Assembly: GCF_021602155.1 (NCBI RefSeq)
Contig: NZ_BQHY01000001.1
Span: 62,001 to 126,000 of the forward strand
Direction of reading: 5' to 3'
DNA: 64,000 bases
From: Pseudomonas parakoreensis
GTDB taxonomy: Bacteria > Pseudomonadota > Gammaproteobacteria > Pseudomonadales > Pseudomonadaceae
The notes beneath the pieces are model-generated. The model searched no databases. It had not been told where the DNA came from and was given only the letters and a program-made list of their open reading frames with translations. Position numbers and translations under genes: made by a program. Shown here in pieces: positions 1 to 9,673 of this stretch (its first letter is position 1; every line of letters begins with the position of its first letter).

Positions 1-18
1 CATAAACCGGATCGCCGC

Positions 19-1311
19 ATGACCGACAGCTTCGTCACCCAGTGCCCGCATTGCCAAACCAGCTTCCGCGTCAGCCATGCTCAGTTGAGCGTGGCCCGCG
101 GGGTGGTTCGCTGTGGCTCCTGCCTGCAAGTGTTCAATGCCGCCAAACAGCTGCTGGAACAACACGCCGGCAAGGAAGCGGTTACGCCGGTGGCGCCGGC
201 CATTGTCCAGCCAGCACCGCCTCAACCTGTGGTCAGCGAACCGCCGCCAGTGGTCGAAGCGCCTGTCGATGACGAACCGCCCGCGCCGCGCGCCATCAGC
301 CAAAAGCAATGGAGCGCCAGCGAGCTGGACCTGGACAGCCTCGATCTGGACGAAGAACTGGCCCGCCTCGAACAACGGGAAATCCAGCCGACCACCGAAT
401 TCGGTCGCCAGCGCGAAGAGTCCCTGAGCGCCCGCCGCGACAGCCCTGAAGCCGATGAAACGGTGTGGCGCGACAGCCTGTTCAGCGCACGCGACGATGA
501 ACGCCTGCCCGAGCCCGAAGATGAAATCGAGCCCGAGATCGTCGAAGCCGAACCGCTGAAAACCGCGCGCACCGAGCCTTCGTTGTCGCTGGAGCCGGTG
601 GATCTGGACGACGAGCCGCCGATCCCGCAACTGCGCCTGCATGACCCGATCGATCCGAATGCCCGCCGCGAACGCCTGTCGGCCAGCGTCGAACCGGACG
701 ATGACGAGTTGCCATCGGTCGAACCGCTGCGTAAAAAACGTGAACGTGCCGAACCCGGCGTACGCGCCGAAGTGCTGCAGGATCTGACTGACGATCCACT
801 GCAACTGGACTGGCAGAAGCGCCGTTCGCCCTGGGGCCGGCGCCTGCTCTGGAGTTTGCTGGTTCTATTGGCTGCCGCTGGTCTGGCCGGTCAGTACATC
901 GCCTATCATTTCGACGAACTGGCGCGCCAGGATCAGTACCGCCCGTGGTTCCAGCAGTTCTGCCCGCAGATTGGCTGCACGGTGCCGTCCAAGGTCGACA
1001 TCGGCAAAATCAAAAGCAGCAACCTGGTGGTGCGCAGCCATCCGGAATTCAGTGGAGCGCTGGTGGTCGACGCGATCATTTATAACCGCGCAACATTCTC
1101 CCAGCCGTTCCCGCTGCTGGAGTTGCGCTTCGCCGATCTCAACGGTCACCTGATTGCCAGTCGTCGCTTCAAACCCGGCGAATACCTCAACGGCGACCTT
1201 GAGGGCATGGCGGAAATGCCGCCACAGACGCCGATCCACATCGCACTGGACATCCTCGATCCAGGCCCCAAAGCGGTGAATTACAGCCTGAGTTTCCACT
1301 CCCCCGAGTGA
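19..1311 (+). CDS. DUF3426 family zinc-ribbon membrane protein
   Basis: Protein of 430 residues. The N-terminus carries two CxxC pairs (CPHC near residue 9 and CGSC near residue 32), a zinc ribbon of the MJ0042 type. A long acidic, low-complexity linker rich in E, D, P and R follows (about residues 60-265). One membrane segment lies near residues 278-300, and a C-terminal DUF3426 domain follows, ending in an IALDILDPG motif. The layout suggests a cytoplasmic zinc ribbon tethered to the inner membrane with the DUF3426 domain outside; its function is unknown. It lies upstream of dusB-fis, the arrangement usual in Pseudomonas, where prmA normally precedes it. A TAA at positions 3-5 may be the end of that gene, but too little is visible to say. 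Confidence 0.9.
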   Translation: MTDSFVTQCPHCQTSFRVSHAQLSVARGVVRCGSCLQVFNAAKQLLEQHAGKEAVTPVAPAIVQPAPPQPVVSEPPPVVEAPVDDEPPAPRAISQKQWSASELDLDSLDLDEELARLEQREIQPTTEFGRQREESLSARRDSPEADETVWRDSLFSARDDERLPEPEDEIEPEIVEAEPLKTARTEPSLSLEPVDLDDEPPIPQLRLHDPIDPNARRERLSASVEPDDDELPSVEPLRKKRERAEPGVRAEVLQDLTDDPLQLDWQKRRSPWGRRLLWSLLVLLAAAGLAGQYIAYHFDELARQDQYRPWFQQFCPQIGCTVPSKVDIGKIKSSNLVVRSHPEFSGALVVDAIIYNRATFSQPFPLLELRFADLNGHLIASRRFKPGEYLNGDLEGMAEMPPQTPIHIALDILDPGPKAVNYSLSFHSPE

Positions 1312-1496
1312 ATCGCTTCATCGCTTCAGGTTTGACGGCAGTTTTCTGACTTCGCCCACGGCAACCAAACCGCTGGCAATAACAGAATAACTGTTCAGAT
1401 TTTGTTCAATTCAGCCTTTATCCAGTCATCGAGAGCGGGTATCATGCCAACCCTTTTTCGAACTCTCATGATCCGGCCCCACTTCAGGGAAGTCCT

Positions 1497-2507
1497 ATGT
1501 CGGCGGTACGCATCGGCCCATATACATTGCAGAACGGTTTGATTCTCGCCCCGATGGCGGGCGTCACCGACCAGCCCTTTCGTCAGCTGTGCAAGCGTTT
1601 GGGCGCAGGGCTTGTAGTCTCGGAAATGGTCACCAGTGACATGAGCCTGTGGAACACCCGCAAGTCGCGCATGCGCATGATCCACGAAGGCGATCCCGAG
1701 CCACGCTCGGTACAGATTGCCGGTGGCGACGCGCAGATGCTCGCGGATGCGGCCAGGGCCAACGTCGAGCTGGGCGCACAGATTATTGATATCAACATGG
1801 GTTGCCCGGCAAAGAAGGTCTGCAACAAGGCCGCCGGCTCCGCGTTATTGAAGGACGAAGCACTGGTCACCGAGATCCTGCAGGCCGTCGTCGCTGCAGT
1901 GGATGTGCCGGTGACCCTGAAGATCCGCACCGGATGGGATCGCGACAACAAGAACGGCCTGACCGTGGCGAAGATCGCCGAGCAGGCCGGGATCACCGCG
2001 CTGGCCGTGCATGGCCGCACGCGCGCCGATCTGTACACCGGCGAAGCCGAGTACGACACGATTGCCGCGATCAAGCAGGCGGTGTCGATCCCGGTGTTTG
2101 CCAATGGCGATATCGATTCGCCGGAAAAGGCCCGCTACGTGCTTGACGCGACCGGTGCCGATGGCCTGCTGATAGGCCGGGCTGCCCAGGGGCGGCCATG
2201 GATTTTTCGCGAGATCGAACACTTCCTGCGTACCGGCGAGAAATTGCCGGCGCCGGAGCTGAACGAAGTGGAACGCATCCTGCTGGAGCATCTGGCCGCC
2301 CTTCACGCCTTCTATGGGGATGTGATGGGCGTGCGCATTGCCCGCAAGCATGTGGGCTGGTATCTCGCAACCTTGCCGGGCGCCAGGGAGTTTCGCGCCC
2401 ACTTCAATCGTTTGGATGGTACGGAAACACAATGCGCCAACGTTCGGGAGTTCTTCGCCGAGCGTTACAAGAGCCTGACAGGGGACGAAGAAGGGGTGGC
2501 CGCATGA
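1497..2507 (+). CDS. dusB: tRNA-dihydrouridine synthase B
   Basis: Flavin enzyme of 336 residues that reduces specific uridines in the tRNA D-loop to dihydrouridine with NADPH. The family signature [12 protein letters not shown] is at residues 18-29, the catalytic cysteine is in NMGCPAKKV (C103), and the phosphate/FMN-binding [13 protein letters not shown] segment is near residues 220-232. Length is normal for DusB. The start follows an AGGGA ribosome binding site. The stop codon overlaps the fis start (ATGA), so the two genes are translationally coupled, as in other gammaproteobacteria. Confidence 0.96.
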   Translation: MSAVRIGPYTLQNGLILAPMAGVTDQPFRQLCKRLGAGLVVSEMVTSDMSLWNTRKSRMRMIHEGDPEPRSVQIAGGDAQMLADAARANVELGAQIIDINMGCPAKKVCNKAAGSALLKDEALVTEILQAVVAAVDVPVTLKIRTGWDRDNKNGLTVAKIAEQAGITALAVHGRTRADLYTGEAEYDTIAAIKQAVSIPVFANGDIDSPEKARYVLDATGADGLLIGRAAQGRPWIFREIEHFLRTGEKLPAPELNEVERILLEHLAALHAFYGDVMGVRIARKHVGWYLATLPGAREFRAHFNRLDGTETQCANVREFFAERYKSLTGDEEGVAA

Positions 2508-2824
2508 CGATGATGACCGAGACTTTAGTGAGTGGAACAGCACCCGTGAGCGACAACGTGAATTTGAAACAGCACCTCAATACCCCAAGCGAAGAAGGTC
2601 AGACCCTTCGCGGGAGTGTCGAGAAGGCGCTGCACAATTATTTCGCCCACCTTGAGGGCGCGTCCGTCACGGATGTGTACAACCTGGTGCTCTCCGAAGT
2701 CGAGGCTCCCCTGCTCGAAAGCGTGATGAACTACGTCAAGGGCAACCAGACCAAGGCCAGTGAGCTGCTGGGACTCAACCGCGGCACACTGCGCAAGAAA
2801 CTCAAGCAGTACGATCTGCTGTAA
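2504..2824 (+). CDS. fis: DNA-binding protein Fis
   Basis: Nucleoid protein of 106 residues that bends DNA and modulates rRNA promoters, recombination and many growth-phase genes. The C-terminal helix-turn-helix ([20 protein letters not shown], roughly residues 80-99) is nearly invariant in Fis. The ATG overlaps the dusB stop. An upstream in-frame extension into dusB is a reading-frame artefact and was excluded. The N-terminal 20 residues are more variable, as usual. A strong intrinsic terminator follows 18 bases after the stop. Confidence 0.97.
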   Translation: MTMMTETLVSGTAPVSDNVNLKQHLNTPSEEGQTLRGSVEKALHNYFAHLEGASVTDVYNLVLSEVEAPLLESVMNYVKGNQTKASELLGLNRGTLRKKLKQYDLL

Positions 2825-2841
2825 GCATTCAATCAAACCAG

Positions 2842-2874
2842 AAAGGCGCCCGCGTAAAACCGGTCGCCTTTTTT
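2842..2874 (+). terminator. Rho-independent terminator after fis
   Basis: AAAGGCG and CGCCTTT form a stem whose right arm runs into six T residues. It ends the dusB-fis transcript just before purH. Confidence 0.85.
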
Positions 2875-2906
2875 GCTGACTTCCTTTGCTTTTGATGGAA
2901 ATTGAG

Positions 2907-4514
2907 ATGACCGACCAGACTACCCGCCTGCCGATCCGCCGCGCCTTGATCAGCGTTTCCGACAAGACCGGGATCCTCGAATTCGCCAAAGAGCTTGAAG
3001 CCCTCGGCGTCGAGATCCTCTCCACCGGCGGGACGTTCAAGCTGCTGCGCGACAACGGTGTTGCTGCAGTGGAAGTCGCGGATTACACCGGTTTCGCGGA
3101 AATGATGGACGGTCGGGTGAAAACCCTGCACCCGAAAATCCACGGCGGGATCCTCGGTCGTCGCGGTATCGACGACGCGATCATGAGTGAGCACGGCATC
3201 AAGCCGATCGATCTGGTTGCGGTCAACCTGTACCCGTTCGAAGCCACCATCAACGAGCCAGGCTGCGACCTGCCGACCGCCATCGAGAACATCGACATCG
3301 GCGGCCCGACCATGGTCCGTTCGGCGGCGAAAAACCATAAGGACGTGGCGATCGTGGTGAATGCCAGCGATTACGCCAACGTTCTGCAAAACCTCAAGGC
3401 CGGCGGCCTGACCTACGCTCAGCGTTTCGACCTGATGCTCAAGGCCTTTGAACACACCGCCGCCTACGACGGCATGATCGCCAACTACATGGGCACCGTG
3501 AATCAGGCTGCCGAAACCCTGAGCACCGAAGGCCGCAGCGAGTTTCCGCGCACCTTCAACAGCCAGTTCATCAAGGCTCAGGAAATGCGCTACGGCGAGA
3601 ACCCGCACCAGAGCGCGGCGTTCTACGTGGAAGCCAAGCCTGCCGAAGTCGGTATCGCCACCGCGACTCAACTGCAAGGCAAAGAGCTGTCGTACAACAA
3701 CGTGGCTGACACCGACGCCGCGCTGGAATGCGTGAAGAGCTTCGTCAAGCCGGCCTGCGTGATCGTCAAGCACGCCAACCCGTGCGGCGTAGCCGTGAGC
3801 CCGGACGCCGAGGGCGGTATCCGTCAGGCCTACGAACTGGCCTACGCCACCGACACCGAGTCGGCCTTCGGCGGCATCATCGCCTTCAACCGTGAGCTGG
3901 ATGCCGAGACCGCCAAGGCGATCGTCGAGCGTCAGTTCGTGGAAGTGATCATTGCCCCAAGCGTCAGCGAAGAGGCTCGCGCCATCGTCGCCGCCAAAGC
4001 CAACGTGCGCCTGCTGGCCTGTGGCGAGTGGTCGGCGGACCGCGTTCCGGCCTGGGACTACAAGCGCGTCAACGGTGGCCTGCTGGTGCAGAGCCGCGAC
4101 ATCGGCATGATCGGCGCCGACGACCTGAAAGTGGTGACCAAGCGTGCACCGACCGAACAGGAAATCCACGACCTGATCTTCGCCTGGAAAGTCGCCAAGT
4201 ACGTCAAGTCCAACGCCATCGTCTACGCCAAGAACCGTCAGACCATCGGTGTCGGCGCTGGCCAGATGAGCCGCGTAAACTCCGCGCGTATTGCTGCGAT
4301 CAAGGCTGAGCATGCCGGTCTGCAAGTGGCCGGTTCGGTGATGGCATCGGACGCGTTCTTCCCGTTCCGCGACGGCCTGGACAATGCGGCCAAGGTGGGC
4401 ATCACGGCAGTGATCCAGCCGGGCGGCTCGATGCGTGATGCTGAAGTGATTGCTGCTGCTGACGAAGCAGGCATCGCGATGGTGTTCACCGGCATGCGCC
4501 ACTTCCGTCACTAA
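2907..4514 (+). CDS. purH: Bifunctional AICAR transformylase / IMP cyclohydrolase
   Basis: Catalyses the last two steps of purine synthesis: formylation of AICAR by 10-formyl-THF, then cyclisation to IMP. Protein of 535 residues. The N-terminal MGS-like cyclohydrolase domain ([10 protein letters not shown], then the STGGT motif) covers about residues 1-200, and the AICARFT domain follows with the catalytic KHANPCG motif. The ATG at 2907 is preferred over in-frame starts at 2886 and 2895 because it has a GGAA site at the right distance and begins the conserved MTDQTTR. Purine-regulated genes purH and purD are neighbours, separated by a 190-base gap with a large hairpin. Confidence 0.97.
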   Translation: MTDQTTRLPIRRALISVSDKTGILEFAKELEALGVEILSTGGTFKLLRDNGVAAVEVADYTGFAEMMDGRVKTLHPKIHGGILGRRGIDDAIMSEHGIKPIDLVAVNLYPFEATINEPGCDLPTAIENIDIGGPTMVRSAAKNHKDVAIVVNASDYANVLQNLKAGGLTYAQRFDLMLKAFEHTAAYDGMIANYMGTVNQAAETLSTEGRSEFPRTFNSQFIKAQEMRYGENPHQSAAFYVEAKPAEVGIATATQLQGKELSYNNVADTDAALECVKSFVKPACVIVKHANPCGVAVSPDAEGGIRQAYELAYATDTESAFGGIIAFNRELDAETAKAIVERQFVEVIIAPSVSEEARAIVAAKANVRLLACGEWSADRVPAWDYKRVNGGLLVQSRDIGMIGADDLKVVTKRAPTEQEIHDLIFAWKVAKYVKSNAIVYAKNRQTIGVGAGQMSRVNSARIAAIKAEHAGLQVAGSVMASDAFFPFRDGLDNAAKVGITAVIQPGGSMRDAEVIAAADEAGIAMVFTGMRHFRH

Positions 4515-4553
4515 CCAGTCGACGGCCGCACTGAAGCCGGCATCTGCTGCGTT

Positions 4554-4613
4554 GGAGCCGACCTCGATGATGCTCATTGCCAAAAGGCAACTCCGCTCAT
4601 CGAGGTCAACTCC
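4554..4613. other. Long imperfect hairpin in purH-purD gap
   Basis: GACCTCGATGA (4560-4570) pairs perfectly with TCATCGAGGTC (4597-4607). After a 2x2 mismatch the stem extends by GGAG/CTCC, and inside it TTGCC-aaaa-GGCAA forms a nested hairpin. There is no T-run, so it is not a simple terminator. It lies about 90 bases before purD and could be a structured leader, a processing site or a decayed repeat. Confidence 0.6.
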
Positions 4614-4704
4614 GCCTTGCATCTACCGACTTCATTGCGACCTCCTACAGCGTGAAGCGCTTTAGGCTCTAAAAACAGAATTAGCGTCATCCGAGGTTTT
4701 TGAA

Positions 4705-6000
4705 ATGAATGTTTTGATCATTGGCAGCGGTGGCCGTGAACACGCCCTGGCCTGGAAAGTGGCTCAGGATCCGCGTGTGCAGAAGGTTTTCGTCGCGCCG
4801 GGCAATGCCGGTACCGCAATTGAAGCCAAGTGCGAGAACGTCGCCATCGACGTGCTGGCCCTTGAGCAACTGGCCGACTTCGCCGAGAAAAACGTTTCCC
4901 TGACCATCGTCGGCCCGGAAGTGCCGCTGGTGGCAGGCGTGGTCGATCTGTTCCGCTCCCGTGGCCTGGACTGCTTCGGTCCGACCGCCGGCGCTGCGCA
5001 GCTGGAAGGCTCGAAAGCCTTCACCAAGGATTTCCTGGCCCGCCACAAGATCCCGACCGCCGACTACCAGAATTTCACCGAGATCGAGCCGGCTCTGGCT
5101 TATCTGCGGGAAAAAGGCGCACCGATCGTGATCAAGGCCGATGGCCTGGCCGCCGGTAAAGGCGTGATCGTGGCCATGACCCTGGCCGAAGCCGAAGACG
5201 CCGTGCGCGACATGCTCGCCGGCAATGCGTTCGGCGACGCCGGTTCGCGCGTGGTGATCGAAGAGTTCCTCGACGGCGAAGAAGCCTCGTTCATCGTCAT
5301 GGTCGACGGCAAGAATGTCCTGCCGATGGCCACCAGCCAGGATCACAAACGTGTTGGCGACGGCGACAGCGGCCCGAATACTGGCGGCATGGGTGCCTAT
5401 TCCCCTGCCCCGGTGGTCACCGCCGATGTGCACCAGCGCGTGATGGACCAGGTGATCTGGCCGACCGTGCGCGGCATGGCCGAAGAAGGCAACGTCTACA
5501 CTGGTTTCCTGTACGCCGGTCTGATGATCGACAAGGCCGGCAACCCGAAAGTCATCGAGTTCAACTGCCGCTTCGGCGACCCGGAGACCCAACCGGTGAT
5601 GCTGCGTCTGCAGTCGAGCCTGGTGTTGCTGGTCGAAGCCGCTCTGGCGCAAGCGCTGGACAAGGTTGAAGCCCAGTGGGATCCACGTCCGAGCGTCGGC
5701 ATCGTATTGGCCGCCGGTGGCTACCCGGGCGACTACGCCAAGGGTGCAGCGATCAACGGTCTGGACGCAGCCGCAAGCCTGGAAGGCAAAGTCTTCCACG
5801 CTGGTACGGCGCTCAAGGATGGCAACGTGGTGACGGCCGGTGGTCGCGTACTCTGCGCCACTGCCATGGGCGCCAGCGTCAGCGAAGCCCAGCAGCAAGC
5901 CTACAAGCTGGCCGCCGCTATCGACTGGGAAGGTTGCTTCTACCGCAAGGACATTGGCTACCGCGCCATTGCCCGTGAACGTGGCGAAACCCAGGAATAA
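4705..6000 (+). CDS. purD: Phosphoribosylamine-glycine ligase
   Basis: GAR synthetase, which joins glycine to phosphoribosylamine using ATP in step two of purine synthesis. Protein of 431 residues, standard for the family. It has the N-domain start MNVLIIGSGGREHALAWK, an ATP-grasp domain with IKADGLAAGKGV, the family signature RFGDPETQ, and a C-terminal domain. A GAGG site lies 8 bases before the ATG. It is followed by retS, an order conserved in Pseudomonas. Confidence 0.98.
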   Translation: MNVLIIGSGGREHALAWKVAQDPRVQKVFVAPGNAGTAIEAKCENVAIDVLALEQLADFAEKNVSLTIVGPEVPLVAGVVDLFRSRGLDCFGPTAGAAQLEGSKAFTKDFLARHKIPTADYQNFTEIEPALAYLREKGAPIVIKADGLAAGKGVIVAMTLAEAEDAVRDMLAGNAFGDAGSRVVIEEFLDGEEASFIVMVDGKNVLPMATSQDHKRVGDGDSGPNTGGMGAYSPAPVVTADVHQRVMDQVIWPTVRGMAEEGNVYTGFLYAGLMIDKAGNPKVIEFNCRFGDPETQPVMLRLQSSLVLLVEAALAQALDKVEAQWDPRPSVGIVLAAGGYPGDYAKGAAINGLDAAASLEGKVFHAGTALKDGNVVTAGGRVLCATAMGASVSEAQQQAYKLAAAIDWEGCFYRKDIGYRAIARERGETQE

Positions 6001-6099
6001 GTTGTCCTTCAGGTCCGGCGCGGGATGCAGTCCCTCGCCGGGCTGTTCCGCCGCTGCGCATCGTTATATTCTGGCATCAACCTACGAAGGGATTTCGCC

Positions 6100-8874
6100 G
6101 TGCGCTGGCTCAGGATTGCCATAAGCTTCACCGTCACGCTGCTGACCTTGCTCTGCATGCTTCCGGCGCTGGCCGCGCAAGGCAGTGGCTGGTCGGTATT
6201 GCTTGACGATCAGGGCAATCTGCAACTGAGCGACATCCGCTCGACTCGCTACACCAATCAATTCAGCCCTATCGAACTGGATCGCCTCACGGCGGCCGAG
6301 CCCGATGGCGCACTCTGGCTGCGTTTCAAACTGGCGCCGGGCAAGCACGAGCAAGTGCTGCGTATCTTTGCGCCCGACCTGTCCAGCCTCAGCCTGTACG
6401 TGCTGGACGGCGACAAGCTGATCGAGCAACGCCTCTCCGGCACCCACCAGCCGCAGGCAGAGCGACCACTGCCCAGCAGCGATTTCCTGCTACCGCTGCC
6501 GCAAAGCGACAAGCCACTCGACATCTATCTGCGCATGGTCTCCGACCATCAGCTGCGCCCGCACATCACCCTGCAATCGGCGGTGATGAGTGCCGCCAAT
6601 CAGAACCAGACGCTGATTTTCGGCCTGCTGTTCGGTTGCCTCGGCATGTTGCTGCTGCACAACCTTGTGCGCTATGCCTACTCGCGCTCGCGCAGCAGCC
6701 TGTGGCTGGCGGTCTGCGAAGGCCTGCTGGGCCTGAGTCTGTTGCTGCTGCTCAACCTCGCCGGCCCGTGGCTGCCGAACTGGCACGCGATCCAGACGCC
6801 GGGTGCTTATCTGGCGCTGCTGCTGACCGCCCCCGCCGGGTTGATGTTCGCCCTGCGCTTCTTCGCCCCGCTGGGCCCGCACCCGCTGAACAAACTGTTG
6901 CTGGGCGACATTCTGTTCATCGTGATCTGCAGCCTGCTGCTGTTGTTCGTCAACACCCTGCCGCTGAACATCATCACCTACGCGCTGGTGGCGCTGGCCG
7001 GCCTGAGCATGTTGCTGGTCGGCTTCTATCACTGGCAGAAGGGTTACCGTCCGGCGCGGCTGTTCGTGGCCGGGATGGTGGTGTTCAACATCGGCACGCT
7101 GATTATTTTGCCGGCCCTGCTGGGGCTGACCCTGGTGGCGCCGCAAGGCCTGATCATGACCCTGATGGGCTTCATCTGCATCAGTGGCCTGCTGATGAGC
7201 ATCGCCTTGGGTGAACGCCAGCGCAGCATCACCGAAAGCCGTTTCAGCATCAGCCGCGACCTCGCCGCCAGCAACGCCGAGATCAACGCCAAGGCCGAAT
7301 TTCTCGCCAAGATCAGCCACGAAATCCGCACCCCGATGAACGGCGTGCTGGGCATGACCGAGCTGCTGCTGGGCACACCGCTGTCGGTCAAGCAACGTGA
7401 TTACGTGCAAACCATCCACAGTGCCGGCAACGAACTGCTGACGTTGATCAACGAGATCCTCGACATCTCCAAGCTCGAATCCGGGCAGATCGAACTGGAT
7501 GATGTGCAGTTCGACCTCAATGCATTGATCGACGACTGTTTGAGCATCTACCGGGCCAAGGCCGAACAGCAGAACGTCGAGCTGATCAGTTTCATCCAGC
7601 CACAGGTGCCGCGCGTGATCAGCGGCGACCCGACCCGCTTGCGCCAGACCCTGCTGAGCCTGCTGGAAAACGCCCTGAAAAAAACCGACGAAGGCGAAGT
7701 GCTGATCGTCGTCGCCCTCGACGAGCGCAGCGTCAAGCCGCGCCTGCGCATCGCCGTGCAGGACAGTGGCCAGCCGATGGAGGCAGATGAGCGTGAGGCG
7801 CTGCTGCACGCCGAGCTGCACAGCAAGCACTTCCTCTCGGCCAACCGTTTGGGTGGCAACCTTGGGCTGGTGATCGCCCGGCAACTGATCCGCCTGATGC
7901 ACGGTGAGTTCGGGATCAAGAGCGGCGCCAATCAGGGCAGCACCTTGTGGCTGACCCTGCCACTGGACCCTGACCGTCTCGAACACCCGACCTCCGACCT
8001 CGACGGCCCGCTGCAAGGTGCGCGCGTGCTGGTGGTGGACGACAACGACACGTGCCGCAAGGTGCTGGTGCAGCAATGCAGCGCCTGGGGCTTGAACGTC
8101 AGCGCGGTGCCCTCGGGCAAGGAAGCGTTGGCGCTGCTGCGCACCAAGGCGCATCTGCGTGACTACTTTGATGTGGTGCTGCTGGACCAGAACATGCCCG
8201 GCATGACCGGCATGCAACTGGCGGCCAAGATCAAGGAAGACCCCAGCCTGAACCACGATATCCTGCTGATCATGCTCACCGGTATCAGCAACGCGCCGAG
8301 CAAGATCATCGCGCGCAACTCCGGGATCAAACGCATCCTCGCCAAACCGGTGGCCGGCTACACGCTCAAGACCACGCTGGCCGACGAGTTGAACCAGCGC
8401 AACAAGGGCCAGGTGGTGTTCCAGCCGCAAGTGGTCACGCCCGCCACCGCCGCCAAGGTGCCGAGCGATTTCCGCATTCTCGTCGCCGAAGACAACACGA
8501 TTTCGACCAAAGTGATTCGCGGCATGCTCGGCAAACTCAACCTGCAACCGGACACCGCCAGCAATGGCGAAGAAGCCCTGCAGGCGATGAAGGCTCAGCG
8601 TTACGACCTGGTGCTGATGGACTGCGAAATGCCGATCCTCGACGGTTTCTCGGCGACCCAGCAATTGCGCGCATGGGAAGTCAGCAATCAGCGCACCCGC
8701 ACACCGATCGTCGCGCTGACCGCGCACATCCTCGCCGAGCACAAGGAACGCGCGCGCCAGGCCGGGATGGACGGGCACATGGCCAAACCGGTGGAGTTGT
8801 CGCAACTGCGTGAGCTGATCGAGCACTGGGTGGCCCAGCGTGATCAGCAGAACCGCACGGCCTCGACATTCTGA
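6100..8874 (+). CDS. retS: Hybrid sensor kinase RetS
   Basis: Orphan hybrid kinase which in P. aeruginosa binds GacS and blocks its signalling, so lowering rsmY/rsmZ and favouring acute over chronic behaviour. The start is a GTG at 6100 with an AAGG site; the upstream in-frame ATG at 6025 has none. From this start (924 residues) there are a signal peptide (about 1-26), a periplasmic 7TMR-DISMED2 domain (about 30-160), seven membrane helices (about 170-370), a HisKA domain with H407 in KISHEIRTPMNG, a HATPase domain with a LGGNLGL G-box, and two receiver domains (LLDQNMPG and LMDCEMPILDG). No Hpt domain is present, as in known RetS. The purH-purD-retS order matches P. aeruginosa and supports the name. 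Confidence 0.92.
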   Translation: MRWLRIAISFTVTLLTLLCMLPALAAQGSGWSVLLDDQGNLQLSDIRSTRYTNQFSPIELDRLTAAEPDGALWLRFKLAPGKHEQVLRIFAPDLSSLSLYVLDGDKLIEQRLSGTHQPQAERPLPSSDFLLPLPQSDKPLDIYLRMVSDHQLRPHITLQSAVMSAANQNQTLIFGLLFGCLGMLLLHNLVRYAYSRSRSSLWLAVCEGLLGLSLLLLLNLAGPWLPNWHAIQTPGAYLALLLTAPAGLMFALRFFAPLGPHPLNKLLLGDILFIVICSLLLLFVNTLPLNIITYALVALAGLSMLLVGFYHWQKGYRPARLFVAGMVVFNIGTLIILPALLGLTLVAPQGLIMTLMGFICISGLLMSIALGERQRSITESRFSISRDLAASNAEINAKAEFLAKISHEIRTPMNGVLGMTELLLGTPLSVKQRDYVQTIHSAGNELLTLINEILDISKLESGQIELDDVQFDLNALIDDCLSIYRAKAEQQNVELISFIQPQVPRVISGDPTRLRQTLLSLLENALKKTDEGEVLIVVALDERSVKPRLRIAVQDSGQPMEADEREALLHAELHSKHFLSANRLGGNLGLVIARQLIRLMHGEFGIKSGANQGSTLWLTLPLDPDRLEHPTSDLDGPLQGARVLVVDDNDTCRKVLVQQCSAWGLNVSAVPSGKEALALLRTKAHLRDYFDVVLLDQNMPGMTGMQLAAKIKEDPSLNHDILLIMLTGISNAPSKIIARNSGIKRILAKPVAGYTLKTTLADELNQRNKGQVVFQPQVVTPATAAKVPSDFRILVAEDNTISTKVIRGMLGKLNLQPDTASNGEEALQAMKAQRYDLVLMDCEMPILDGFSATQQLRAWEVSNQRTRTPIVALTAHILAEHKERARQAGMDGHMAKPVELSQLRELIEHWVAQRDQQNRTASTF

Positions 8875-8923
8875 CGATTCCGTTCATCGCCCGAAAGCGC
8901 TTGCAGCACCCAGGCAATCCGCC

Positions 8924-9613
8924 TCAGACACCGAGCTCGATCGCCTCAGCCAATGGCGCCACGTTCTGCGCCAGTCGATCTCCAAGCTTTCGCGCCACGG
9001 CCTGACGCGATAGTGCGTAGAGCGTTTGCGACAGCGTCGCTCGCGCATAACGCACGCACACCGGACCTTCGACTTCAGCGCTCGCGAAACGCTGCGACCA
9101 CGGATTGGCAGCCAGCGTCTGTCGCGTCTTGAACTCAAGATAAAGGCTGCTGATCGATGTCGGACTTTGCGCTGCAACGGCCAGCAGGCGCACCACCTGA
9201 AGCGCAGGCCTCGGCGTTTGCATGAGCGCTTCGCCAGGCGGCTCGGGCAACGTCTGCACCGCCGAAACACCGTCAGTGATTCGCGCCGCATATGCCATCA
9301 GCCCGCCAAGTGCCGGATCGTTGCCAGCGTTATTGGCCAACACTGTCGAGGCCCACTCCAGCGCCGACCCTGTTCCTGCCTGAGCGACAGAAAAATCCTC
9401 GCGCGACTTCAGGCTTCGCACCCAGAAGTCATCCAGCACGGCGATGTAAGCGTCGTACCAACTTTCAACTTTCGCGTCTTCTATTTTTTTATTGGCGACC
9501 AGTTGCGCCAACAGACTTGATTGGACGAGATCATCATAATCCGAGCTGTGCCCGGATTCCGGCAACGCCAAAACAGCATGCCCCACTGCCAACAACTTAT
9601 ACAACCGAGTCAT
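8924..9613 (-). CDS. Unknown protein, toxin-locus small family (member 1)
   Basis: Unrecognised protein of 229 residues. The ATG at 9613 is chosen over an in-frame TTG at 9619 because the GAGGG site lies six bases before it. It is mostly helical by composition, with no convincing membrane span. The segment LLAQLVANKK, then W near residue 52, Y, and an I-A-V-L-D-D-F-W stretch matches the next gene (LFATLVANKK, then W, and a GW end). The C-terminal QAVARKLG also resembles that gene's DTIRVKLG, so the two look like diverged paralogues. It is convergent with retS and transcribed away from the giant toxin genes. Function unknown; an accessory, immunity or effector role is only a guess. Confidence 0.75.
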   Translation of the reverse strand: MTRLYKLLAVGHAVLALPESGHSSDYDDLVQSSLLAQLVANKKIEDAKVESWYDAYIAVLDDFWVRSLKSREDFSVAQAGTGSALEWASTVLANNAGNDPALGGLMAYAARITDGVSAVQTLPEPPGEALMQTPRPALQVVRLLAVAAQSPTSISSLYLEFKTRQTLAANPWSQRFASAEVEGPVCVRYARATLSQTLYALSRQAVARKLGDRLAQNVAPLAEAIELGV

Positions 9614-9628
9614 TATCAACCCTCAATG

Positions 9629-9658
9629 AAAAAAGGGCGGACCGATAACGGCCGCCCT
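9629..9658 (-). terminator. Terminator between the two small unknown genes
   Basis: Read on the minus strand, AGGGCGG pairs with CCGCCCT and runs into TTTTTT. It ends or attenuates the transcript of the gene at 9674-10456 just before the ribosome binding site of the gene at 8924-9613. Confidence 0.85.
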
Positions 9659-9673
9659 ATCAATAACACTCAA

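Noticed and set aside
1312-1496. Promoter before dusB with TATCAT at 1440.
   Set aside because: The -10 is reasonable but no matching -35 was convincing, so it was not listed as a feature.
2829-8826. Large minus-strand frames opposite purH, purD and retS (2829-4622, 4687-5898, 6490-8826).
   Set aside because: Conserved housekeeping proteins occupy the other strand; the antisense products show typical shadow composition.
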